NCBI GenBank assembly: GCA_000310025.1
Contig: FN649727.1
Location: 1,739,813-1,750,038, forward strand
Length of the DNA: 10,226 bases
Reading direction: 5' to 3'
Source: Ectocarpus siliculosus
Taxonomy: Eukaryota; Sar; Phaeophyceae; Ectocarpales; Ectocarpaceae
Shown one piece after another: positions 1-7,804 of this stretch. Numbering within the stretch: the first letter of the stretch is position 1; every line of letters starts with the position of its first letter. The position numbers and the translations under genes were made by a program. The notes beneath the pieces were generated by a model. It saw only the letters and a list, made by a program, of their open reading frames with translations, had not been told where the DNA came from and made no database searches.

Positions 1-22
1 GCCCCCCCCCCCGCCCCCTCAC

Positions 23-259
23 CTCTTCTTCATCGCTATCCACCGCCGAGCTGTCGGTGTCCGAGTTCGAGTGTCCCCGCTCCCTCCCGGCCGCTGCCGC
101 CTCCTCGTCGTTGTCCCGCTGTGGCAGCAGCCCCCGGTTTGGGTCGTGCAAGGGCGAGTGGGTTTCCGCCGCCTGCCTCATGTCGTCCCGGGCGTTCGTC
201 TTTTCTTCCAGTGTTGTCCCCGTTACCGCGGCTACTCGCGGCGCGCCCCCCTCCTCCAT
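23..259 (-). CDS. First coding exon of an unrecognised acidic protein (partial, continues off the window)
   Basis: Reading the minus strand from the ATG at 259 gives 79 codons without a stop, ending in a run of Asp/Ser/Glu (…VDSDEEE) directly at a good splice donor (GAAGAG|GTGAGG, donor GT at 22-21). The start has a purine at -3 and G at +4 (AAGATGG). The peptide is hydrophilic: MEEGGAPRVAAVTG at the N-terminus, then charged and Ala/Gly-rich stretches, then an acidic Ser/Asp tail. No domain, signal peptide or membrane segment is visible, and I do not recognise the protein. The intron that follows begins G-rich and runs past base 1, so the rest of the gene lies outside the window. The overlapping frames on both strands are Arg/Pro/Gly-rich and look like shadows. 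The exon call rests on the join of open frame, start context and donor; function is unknown. Confidence 0.5.
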
Positions 260-639
260 CTTTCGGCGGGGGATGCGATTGCACACGCAGCAGCAGGAGC
301 GGAGGGAAGAGAGCTGGCTATCTCCTCTCTCTGGAGACACGTCGGACGAAACGGCGGGAGGTGTAAAAAGGCCAGTGTTCGGCGGATGACATGTGTTAGT
401 CGGCACACACACACACACACGTCTTTCATTTCGCGCATTCTTTGCTTGAAACACGTTTTTCTCGCCACCCAGTACAGCAGTTGTCAGGACTTCAACGCGT
501 CCCTTCGATTGGGGCACTGTCTCGAACGATATTATACAAGTAAGTAGTTTCCTCTGTGCGTGTATGCATCTGTATGACTATTTTTTTTTAATACGCCTGT
601 AGACCACCAATAAAATGAAATGCTTGGACCTTGAGGAGC
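260..639. other. Intergenic stretch upstream of the minus-strand first exon
   Basis: No gene is supported here. It would carry the 5' UTR and promoter of the minus-strand exon that starts at 259. It holds a short (CA)n run at 404-420 and, read on the minus strand, a TATA-like TATAATAT around 530-537, about 270 bases upstream of the ATG. A run of T follows at about 581-589. Plus-strand open frames through this stretch read across the CA repeat as His-Thr and have no protein-like features. Confidence 0.4.
404..420. repeat. (CA)n microsatellite
   Basis: A short dinucleotide run of about 8.5 CA units. It accounts for the alternating His-Thr and Cys-Val stretches in spurious frames of the two strands. 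Confidence 0.85.
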
Positions 640-1995
640 CAGCAAGGCGGATGTCCAATCTGTGCGCACTTCATCAATGCCAAGTGGGTCTTTAACTGTA
701 AGGCAGACGAGAACTGATGGCCGGCGAAATTGATGGTAAGACTTGCAGCGCGGGGGGACATGCAGAGGGCTTCGATTGATAGTGATGAATTGTATGCACC
801 CACATTATCCGTGACTAGTGTGCGTTTGCTACATAGCAGCATTGGCATGTGAGAAGAACCTTGACTTGCGCCATTTCGATATTCAGCAGGCATTTGTGCA
901 GACTGACTTTGATGACGATGTTTTCATGCGTCTACCGCAGGGTTGTGGCAAATTATCTGGTCTGACCGTGAAGCTATGCAAGAGTCTGAATGGTTTGAAG
1001 CAGGCATCACGACAATGGCATGCGCACCTGACGAGGTGTTTGGTACTTTTAGGTTATTGCAGTTTCTGGTGGATGCGTGTGTTTTTCGATTGATGGAGAG
1101 GGACGCGTGATCATGATCATCGTGGTCCAATCCCGTGAATATTCTCGCAGGGTTGAGGTCGTACTCCGCGTGCTTTTACGAGAGAGATGTAGAGAGGGGG
1201 TTGTTGAAGATTTCGCAGCAGAGGTTTGCCGAAGAGTTGGCTGCAGAGTACGGTGATGAGTGGGGGAAGAGTGTGCCTTTGCCTGTCCGCGTGAAGCTCA
1301 CCGACCTTGACCAGAACGAAGCGAGTTGGTAGGATCCCTGATATGGTTGGCCACTCAAGTGAGGCCGGACATCGCGAACGCAGCAGTATGAGCAGTAGCG
1401 CGGTATTGTGCGTCTCCCAAGATGGTGCACTGGAAGCACTCGGTATTTTAGGGTACGTGTGTTGCACGAGTTGGACAGGTATTACATTGAGAGAGGAGTG
1501 GTGATCGGTATGAGCACGCAGGTGTTCGTGGATGCCAACTATGCAAGAAAGGCGGCAGACCGGAGGTCGATGTCAGGAGGACTCGTCATGCGTGGGAGTG
1601 TGGGTGGGTGACTTGGTTTTCAAAGGACGCCGTAGTGCGTTACGCTTTTCACAACGGAAGCAGAGTGTGTGGCAATTGCCGACGTCTTGAAGGAAGTGCT
1701 GTTCTTGAGGCAGGTGTGGTGTTTTTTTATGTTGCCAGATGCGGATATGGCTTGCATCCCGGCGTTCGAGGGTACTCAGGGAGCGATTCAGATTGCGCCC
1801 AACCCGATCAAGAACTCCAACTTGAAGCACATCGATACACGGCATCGCTTTGTCAGAGCTGGTAGAGAGGAAAGAAATTGCAATCACTCATGGGCCGACG
1901 CAGTTTCAGCATGCAGATTTCTTTAAGGCAATCAACAAGGAGTCGTTCGCGGTGCACAGTGAATTTGTGATGAAGTTGCAGTCAAGAAGGTGTTT
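640..1995 (+). pseudogene. Ty1/copia retrotransposon pol remnant: reverse transcriptase and RNase H, multiply frameshifted
   Basis: Fragments of one copia-type pol can be followed in order through all three plus frames. INAKWVF at 673-693 is the usual start of the reverse transcriptase core and is followed by an in-frame TGA at 715. HFDIQQAF (872-895) carries the first catalytic Asp, and SLNGLKQASRQWH (983-1021) is the copia fingers/palm signature. Then come ERGLLKISQQRF (about 1189-1225), VRPDIAN (about 1357-1378) and an RNase H domain with VFVDANYA (Asp at 1531), TEAECVA (Glu at 1663) and HIDTRHRF (Asp at 1834). Frame changes fall near 830, 1093-1135, 1326, 1440, 1611 and 1850. The segment that should carry the VDD catalytic box, between about 1093 and 1160, is missing or unrecognisable. 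The Asp normally found in the EDNQ-type RNase H motif is Gly (EGTQ, 1768-1779). Gag, protease, integrase and a 5' LTR are not seen, so the copy is truncated and dead. The 5' limit is approximate. Confidence 0.9.
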
Positions 1996-2017
1996 TTGGG
2001 GTCGACTCGTATTCTAT

Positions 2018-2020
<3 letters not shown>

Positions 2021-2096
<76 letters not shown>
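2021..2096 (+). repeat. (GA)n microsatellite, about 33 uninterrupted units then one C interruption
   Basis: A pure GA tract fills 2021-2087, is broken by a C at 2088 and resumes to 2096. It begins about 30 bases after the last recognisable copia RNase H codons. In the plus frame it reads as Glu-Arg repeats that extend the retroelement frame to a stop at 2167; in the other strand it reads as Ser-Leu repeats. Neither reading is evidence of a protein. Confidence 0.95.
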
Positions 2097-2627
2097 CATG
2101 GAGAGATTGGACAAGACAAGGAGGAAGTCTGGTGGAGATTGCAGCGTTTTGGTTGTTGAGTTTGTGATTGTTACTGAATGCTTCGGAGGATTTTTTATTG
2201 TTTTGGAGAAGATGGTGTTGATTGTTTTGGTTGTTGTGTTTTGAGATTTTCTTGATTGTTTCGGAGGAGCGGGAATAGAAGTGGGTTAATTGAATATTGC
2301 CAAAGCATGACGATGCATACGAGCAGGTGGGGGCTATTTGATACCATGTACTCGTAGCACAGTAGACGGGTGGTATCTTGGGTATACATCTACGGAGATC
2401 GCAGTGATGACGTTCTGAGGAACGGGAAGTTTCTTCGTATTTTCCTTGGGAGTGCGATAGCACGGTGGAGATTCATGGAGAGTCTTCTAGTGCCTATAAG
2501 CGTGATGCGTAGCTTGAATCGACTGACGAGCTCAAGCACGCCCCCGAATAAAACACTAATCTTATCTTAGACTCTATTCTACACAGAGATGGATTCGCTG
2601 TGTCACATAAAGAAAAAAAAAAAAAAA
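2097..2627 (+). mobile_element. 3' tail of the copia element (possible LTR remnant) with AATAAA and terminal A-run
   Basis: No gene is visible. The stretch 2140-2265 is strongly T/G-rich and reuses GATTGTTTTGG and TTCGGAGGA-like words several times, as untranslated or LTR parts of retroelements often do. AATAAA lies at 2547-2552, and an A-rich tract (ATAAAG followed by 15 A) ends at 2627, about 60 bases further on. No TG…CA-bounded repeat is present twice in the window, so an LTR cannot be delimited. Assigning this stretch to the element is inferred from its position after RNase H and from its composition. Confidence 0.45.
2547..2552 (+). promoter_or_regulatory. AATAAA hexamer, possible polyadenylation signal of the retroelement
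   Basis: A canonical AATAAA lies on the same strand as the copia remnant and upstream of a 15-base A-run (2613-2627). On its own the hexamer is common by chance; its order relative to the A-run is what makes it notable. Confidence 0.35.
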
Positions 2628-3479
2628 CATGACTTTCACCCTTCCACACGGCCCCGTTACAGCAGTATGGTCAAAGCACCCACGGAATTGAGCGCTACCC
2701 GAATCATCGATCACGTGCGTGGCTTCATACGGCGTACGTACTGGTGAGGTTGATCACAAACCGTTTCCTTGCTACTAGGAGTTGCGAGACTGAGAGCCGT
2801 ACATAGCTCCAGGCGTGGATATCCAAACCTACTCGGCGGTCCGCCGGCAGTTTCAATCACTACGCTGCAGTTCTTCACTCAACACTCAAACGGACGGAAC
2901 AATCAACGCCACTTCAACCAAGTTTCGTGTCCCGCGACCCTCCTCCGCTCTAGACTACATGCAGGTGCGGGCAGAGAGAGATTCCTCGTGCTCTAACGCT
3001 CCAACCGCTCTTCCAATTTCACGAGGTAGATGCAGGAAGCATACACGCTCTAGCGTTCTAGTTCAGAGAACGACCGACAACAAACCAATGCTACAGCAGT
3101 CAGTACAGCCAGTTAGGATGGAGGAATTGTGGTCCCTTTGATGGAAAGCTTCTCATGTTTTGATGTTTTGCTGCTTGCTGGTCAAAGAAGAGAAAACTTT
3201 AACTTTCTCGAAATTGAGAACTTTCGCAAAAACACCTTGGCTGTACTACCTCAGACGTGTATTCCCGTGGTCGACAACAGCGATCAGAAGTGCCCAACTA
3301 TAGCCACATGGCCATGCAACCACATCCATTCCCAACGCCGCTGCCGCTGTCTCTGATGGTACGTATGCATAGATCGGTTCCATCGCGAAGGCGATTTTCT
3401 CCTTCTGTGTGCCAAACATCAACTTTCACATCAGACCCGACAAGAGAGCGCGCACCCGCTTTTAATTGCCGCAGCCAAG
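2628..3479. other. Intergenic region between the retroelement and the Cys/His-protein gene
   Basis: I see no gene, RNA gene or mobile-element signature here. Open frames on the plus strand (for example 2815-3141 and 3129-3356) are short, of mixed composition and without motifs or convincing starts. The last few hundred bases should hold the promoter and 5' UTR of the downstream gene. No clear TATA box was found. Confidence 0.4.
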
Positions 3480-4579
3480 ATGTCGACCATGGCGACCACT
3501 ACTAACATGCTGAGGACGTTGCTTTCAACTCACCTGTGCACCGAACCCGCCGATGCGGGAGCACGGGATTGCTTCTGCTCTGCACCTACCCCAGCAGCAG
3601 CAGGTAGCTTGAGGTGAGGGGGGCCCGCAGTTGTGAATTCTCGTGCAGCCCTCGTTGGTCCAAGCCGCGAACCCCCTCGTTGCACCGTCTCTCTTGCTTG
3701 TGACCACACAACTTCGTGTCTCCACTGCAGAAAAGCATGGGTCGTAAGCGCAAGGCAGGATCTCTTCCTTCGCCACTTGTTCCCTCTTTTCCCGCAGTTG
3801 GAAACCCCAGAATCTCCTCATCCGCCGGGGCGAGACCACCGAAAAAATCGGATGTACGCAGCTGGAGCAGCGCCAACCGACCTCGTCATGTACATAAGCG
3901 CCCTTCCACCGCGGGCGACACCAGAGATCGGCGACCAGATAGACCAACGCCGACAGCGCCGACAGGCTCCTCGCTGCCACGAGATTCATCTGCTAGGTCC
4001 AGCAGGGCAGTTCAACCGCTTTTCGGGGCTTCGAAGGCCCCGAGATCGCCACCATCATCACCGCAGCGTTCGGCGCTGGAACATGTCACAGCAGTCGGCG
4101 CACGAGCGGCGGCACTGGTGGAGCCACCAGCTGCAGCGCAACCTCCTGAAGCACAGCCAGGAACCACGCCCGGCGAGGTCATCGTCCACCTCCTCCACGC
4201 AAGCGGGTGGCAGCTAGGCTCCTGCTGGGGACAAGGCTGCGGATGCGTGCGTTTCAAACCTTCAACAGCGACACCGAACATTTGTAGTTGTGGGCATCGC
4301 AGCTGCGCTCACGAACTAGTGGATGCCCGAGAAACGGACCGCGAGCAGCAGGGGCAGCAGCAGCAGCAATACCGGGGCTATCGCGGTGATGGAGCAGGAG
4401 CGGCAACGGCGCACGAGGTCGGAGTGCGATTGAGACGGCTCTTCTCGGCGGTCCGGAATGCCAGGGCTGTCGGGGATTGCGGCCTGTTCGAGGACTCCGA
4501 AGGCCTCGGAGGGTGGGGGGCGGGGTGGTTCCTGTCAAGGTGCGACGGGGGCATGATGACGGTGTTCGTTTCTGCATAA
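3480..4579 (+). CDS. Small basic low-complexity protein with a CxC…CxCGH…H cluster (putative zinc-binding), 5' end uncertain
   Basis: The main exon carries an open frame from the ATG at 3737 to the TAA ending at 4579 (280 residues). The start context is strong (AAAGCATGG). The N-terminus MGRKRKAG is a possible nuclear localisation signal. Residues 20-145 are Ser/Pro/Arg/Ala-rich and probably disordered. Residues 163-192 contain C163, C168, C170, F173, C183, C185, H187, C190 and H192, a C-x4-C-x-C-x2-F-x9-C-x-CGH-x4-H arrangement that suggests a metal-binding knuckle. A Gln run follows at about 204-211. An upstream exon is likely: ATG at 3480, 134 bases, donor TTGAG|GTGAGG at 3614. Splicing to AAAAG|C at 3736 joins it in frame and adds 45 codons; splicing to the stronger CTGCAG at 3730 does not. 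The last 13 residues are less certain, because a CAAG|GTGCGA donor-like site occurs at 4540. I do not recognise the family and assign no function. Confidence 0.5.
3614..3735 (+). other. Probable intron in the Cys/His-protein gene
   Basis: It starts GTGAGG and has two nearby acceptor choices, CTGCAG ending at 3730 and AAAAG ending at 3735. Only the second keeps the ATG at 3480 in frame with the main exon. The first leaves translation to begin at the ATG at 3737. An alternative donor, CAGCAG|GTAGCT at 3604, is in phase with the first acceptor if translation starts at the ATG at 3553. Confidence 0.45.
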
Positions 4580-5435
4580 TCGAACACAGCAGCGTTGTTG
4601 ATCGTGCGCCTGCAGGCGAGCTTCTCGTCTGCTTCGTACCCAATCCCACCCTTACTCTGGTTGCAATTGCACCGGTGATTATGGGTACCTCGCTCATAAG
4701 ATAATGATTGCTTCCGCTCATAGGTGCTTTTCCTTGGCAGATACCTGAACACACCACGGATCCTCTTTCCTCCCTCCCCCCCGTGTTGATCATATCAGAC
4801 TCTCTCGCAGGTATATAAACCAGGCCAGGCAGGCGATGACAGCGCTCGGCGGCGCTTTGCATGACCCCCCCGCCGTGGCGCGTTGCCTCTCTGCTGCCGA
4901 GGCTCTGTTGTCCGGTGACACTGGCGGGCGGTGGGTCATGCCGGACTCCTTACGATCCTCCTCGATCTACAAGGTGCGGAGCTCGATATGTGCAGTCCAA
5001 CAGGCCCATGCTGTTGTACAGAACAGGGGCCCAAGAAACGTCAAATTCGGGTCGAGGCTTTCCGTTTCTTGCTTTGTCGCCACTGCTGTCGAGCACAGGT
5101 TATTATATACCGCTTCGTGTAGGAACCGCAGCTGAGTTATGGTTCGTAGACCTATTTCCTTGTTTTTTCGTGCAAAAATTGAGCCTCATACTCTGCTGCA
5201 ACTGACGGTTTTGAGGCAACATCTACAACCACTGATGCCGCCGAAGTCTACACACGGAGGGGAAGTGGTCGATCCGTGAACGAGACTTTCCCTGCCGGAT
5301 TTCCGTCAACAAACCTCCTCGCTCAGCCACTAAATCGCTTACATCGCTAGCTTGTTCCGCCACACAAAACTTGCGAATGCATGCATGCACCTCATTTGAG
5401 CAAAACCCACCGCAACGTGCGCGACTAATAAAAAC
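4580..5435. other. Intergenic region upstream of the methyltransferase-like gene
   Basis: No gene is established. A 99-codon open frame (4836-5135, plus) begins only 17 bases after a TATATAAA box. Its first 46 codons end at a donor-like CTACAAG|GTGCGG (donor at 4974), so a short exon or 5' leader exon is conceivable, but nothing in its peptide is recognisable. Acceptor-like CAG sites occur at 4740 and 4810. The stretch before 5435 is A-rich and ends in a good start context. Confidence 0.35.
4812..4819 (+). promoter_or_regulatory. TATATAAA, possible TATA box
   Basis: A perfect TATATAAA lies in an otherwise GC-rich stretch on the same strand as the methyltransferase-like gene. It would place transcription start near 4845, giving a long leader of about 590 bases before the ATG at 5436, perhaps spliced. 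The distance makes the assignment weak. Confidence 0.3.
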
Positions 5436-6073
5436 ATGGAACAGGCGCTCGGCACCGGCATCGCTTCCGAGCTGGACCTAGCCTACTGGCACGCGCGCTA
5501 CACCGCCGCCTCGCGTTTCGACGCCGGCGGCGTTGCGGCTGACACGGAATCGTCGTCGCACCAAGTTGTTCCTCCTCCCGAGGTGTACTTCGTCGGCCTA
5601 GCGTTCCACGTGCCTGCCGTCACGGAAGTGCGAGCGTCGGCCGTGTTGGACAACAACCCGGCTCTCCGGCGAGTGTTGGTGGACGTTTTCGACCTCCCCG
5701 TGGGTGACGCCGGGGCACAGCGACATGCGACCAGAAGTACGTGTCGTTGGCGTGTTTTTGGTGTTTGTTGTCGGAGTACGGGTATCGGTTGGAGTATCGG
5801 GGTCATGCTCTTTGGGCAACACAGCAGTCGATCGCCGCTGTCTCGCATCCTTTGGCGGTCTCCTGTACGTCATGATATTCTTGTTTCGGAAGCGTCCTCA
5901 AGATCAATGAAATTGTGCACGTCTTAAAGAGAGTGTTTAAAACAACTTACATTCGTTTGTGCTGCCTGTTTCATGTTCGGGGGTTGGAAGATGTTGGTAC
6001 CGTGTCGGTGCCCCTGTAAGCGTATGGCAGCTGCGTACCACACTTGTACTTTCGAAAAACGTGGCTTCGTCCT

Positions 6074-6120
<47 letters not shown>

Positions 6121-7804
6121 CTCTCGATCTCGTGGTCTGAGCAACCTCCTCGCCGTGCTTTTTAGAAAGTAAACATAACCTCACAGAAAGACTACCCGTT
6201 CGAGATATAACCTCGCTTTTCTCCCGAATGACCTCAACTTGCTTTGGCCCCCTTTTCATCCTCGCTCGGTGGCCTCCTTTCCTTGCTCCGTATCTCGTGC
6301 TCCAGGCTTACCCCCAAGCAGCAGCAGCGGCGGCGGCGAGATACGGTTCCCCGTCTTGGAAAACCCCCTCCTGGCCGTGGCTCAGTCCGCGTGGCTCGAG
6401 ACCGCCGTCTGCGCCAGCGCTAAGTCGTGGGTTCCCCACTTCCCTCCCCGGTTTGGCGACAACGAAGGCACGATGCGCGGCTCGGACCCCGGCTTACCAC
6501 CTCCTATTCGGTTACGGTGCGACGCTACCAGGGATTGGTCGGCGAGATTATTCGCCTTCGCTGTCCCCAACAGACGCGCGCTGGACGCGTGCAAACGCGC
6601 GCTCGACGCGTGCGGGGTCGGGGGTGGAGGGGGCCAGCAGGGAGGGTCAGGAGGGATTGTGGAGGTGGGGGCAGGGTTGGGGTACTGGAAGTGGGTGCTA
6701 GAAGGCCTAGGACCGTTCCCAAATGGCAGGGGCGGGGGCGGGGGCGGCGGCGGCGGCGGCGGTACAAGCAGGGGGGTAAGTTTACATCTGGGTAAAGCCG
6801 GCAGGACGCTCTCTGGTGGAGATGCGAAGGAAGCTCCGCCGCTGAAGTTCCTCGCCATTGACAAGGACCCGTCGAGGGTCCCTGGCGGGACCGGAGTCTC
6901 CGCTGCCTCCGCCGCCGCCGTTGCTGGTGGAATCGATCGGGAGCGAGAGCGAGGGAGGGGTAACGGCAACGGGGGGCGGAGGGGAGGGAACAAACGAACG
7001 AGACGAGAAGGGAGTCGAGGAGGGCGACACGGCGAAGGACAATCGGAGCGCCCTACGCACAACGAATACCACGGAGGCGCGCCCGCCTGGGCGGTGGTTG
7101 AACAGGGTGGCCCGGAACAGCTGCGGGCGTTGAGCGCGGCCGCTTACCCGGTGCTACTCTTGTGCTACCCTCCGCCTTCCGTCGGCGTGGGGACCGGGGC
7201 GAGCGGCTGCATGGGCGCGGACGCGTTGGCGAGATTTTCCGGGAAGGTCTTACTGTACATCGGGGAAGTCGGGGGCGACACCGGTAGCCCTCGGTTCGAG
7301 GCGGCCCTGCGGGCGGGGTGGGACTTGGTCGAGGAGGTGGAACTCCCGTGCTTCTCCTCCACGGCCAACCGGCTCATGGTGTTCGCCAGGAAGGGCGCTT
7401 TCTCCTCTGGCGGGGGCGTGTCCGCTTCAACCGCTGGGTCTGGCAAGAAACGAAAAGACGCCGGCGCTGCCGCAGCAAGGCTCGACACACCGGGCAAGGA
7501 TGCATGCCCCACTGGTGACGCTGGAGGCGGCGGCGGGGGCGCGGGCATGGCGATGTACCGCTGCTCGGGGTGCGGGGCGAAGGCGGCGGCGGAAGGTGGT
7601 GTGCTGCTTCACCGCTGCCGCTTGACGCGATCTGTCAGCTTCTGTTCTGAGAAGTGTCTGACTCTCGACGCCGAAAGGTGGCGGGCGAACCTCGAGGCAC
7701 GGCACGTTCACTTGGCGCCTGGGACCGCGGTCGAGTTGGCAAACCAAAGTGGAAAGTTCGGCGGCGTGTTTCGCGACAAGAAACTCTTCAAGCGGCTAGC
7801 GTGA
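5436..7804 (+). CDS. SAM-dependent methyltransferase-like protein with C-terminal Cys-rich (MYND-like) finger, two exons
   Basis: Exons 5436-5736 and 6306-7804 join in phase (301 + 1499 = 1800 bases, 599 residues plus stop). The start AAAACATGG is strong; the donor is GTACGT and the acceptor CTCCAG. Residues 218-228 read IVEVGAGLGYW, the glycine-rich SAM-binding loop of class I methyltransferases, and AIDKDP at 284-289 is the following beta-strand acidic motif. NEYHGG (353-358), LLCYPPP (385-391) and LLYIGEVGGDTGS (416-428) form the later core and recall an uncharacterised eukaryotic methyltransferase-like family. The fold is broken by a poly-Gly insert (about 242-253) and an Arg/Gly-rich insert (about 290-350). 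KKRK (481-484) is a possible nuclear signal. The C-terminus has C520, C523, H536, C538, C547 and C551 with FCSEKC spacing, close to a MYND or related zinc finger but lacking a full ligand set. Substrate and location are unknown; a methyltransferase role is inferred from motifs only. Confidence 0.78.
5737..6305 (+). other. Intron of the methyltransferase-like gene
   Basis: A 569-base phase-1 intron bounded by GTACGT and CTCCAG. It contains a (CT)n microsatellite (6079-6126) but nothing else recognisable. A competing donor GTGACG at 5704 is also phase 1 and would drop 11 residues; GTACGT is the better match to a donor. Open frames inside the intron are repeat-driven or short. Confidence 0.65.
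6079..6126 (+). repeat. (CT)n microsatellite inside the intron
   Basis: An uninterrupted CT run covers about 6079-6110, followed by an impure CT/TC stretch to 6126. It lies about 180 bases before the acceptor, too far to be the polypyrimidine tract itself. Confidence 0.9.
6729..6762 (+). repeat. GGC/GGGGGC repeat coding for poly-Gly, possible G-quadruplex
   Basis: A coding-strand run of GGGGGC and GGC units encodes the glycine block between the SAM-loop helix and the next beta-strand. Several runs of three or more G lie within about 45 bases, including GGGGGG at 6771-6776, so RNA or DNA quadruplex formation is possible. Confidence 0.75.

Noticed and set aside
71-547. Long plus-strand open frame across the first 550 bases
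   Set aside because: It is antisense to the better supported minus-strand exon, runs through the CA repeat and has no domain or good start context.
1850-2167. Protein with a long Glu-Arg repeat
   Set aside because: It is the end of the copia RNase H frame extended by chance through the (GA)n microsatellite.
2340-2385. GATACCA…TGGTATC inverted repeat
   Set aside because: Seven-base arms around a loop of about 35 bases are within chance expectation and do not match a terminal inverted repeat.
3525-3989. 154-codon minus frame
   Set aside because: It overlaps the plus-strand gene, has no splice or start support and looks like an antisense shadow.
3633-4217. 194-codon plus frame overlapping the Cys/His-protein gene
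   Set aside because: It begins inside the probable intron, is His/Arg/Pro-rich in the manner of a shifted frame, and lacks motifs; the 3737 frame has the better start and the Cys/His cluster.
4254-4862. 202-codon minus frame
   Set aside because: It is antisense to the Cys/His cluster region, without recognisable motifs or splice support.
4836-5135. 99-codon plus frame after the TATA-like box
   Set aside because: Its ATG is only 17 bases from TATATAAA, too close for normal initiation; no homology is recognised. Kept only as a possible leader exon in the intergenic entry.
6382-7062. 226-codon minus frame rich in Pro
   Set aside because: It is the complement of the Gly-rich coding strand of the methyltransferase-like gene.
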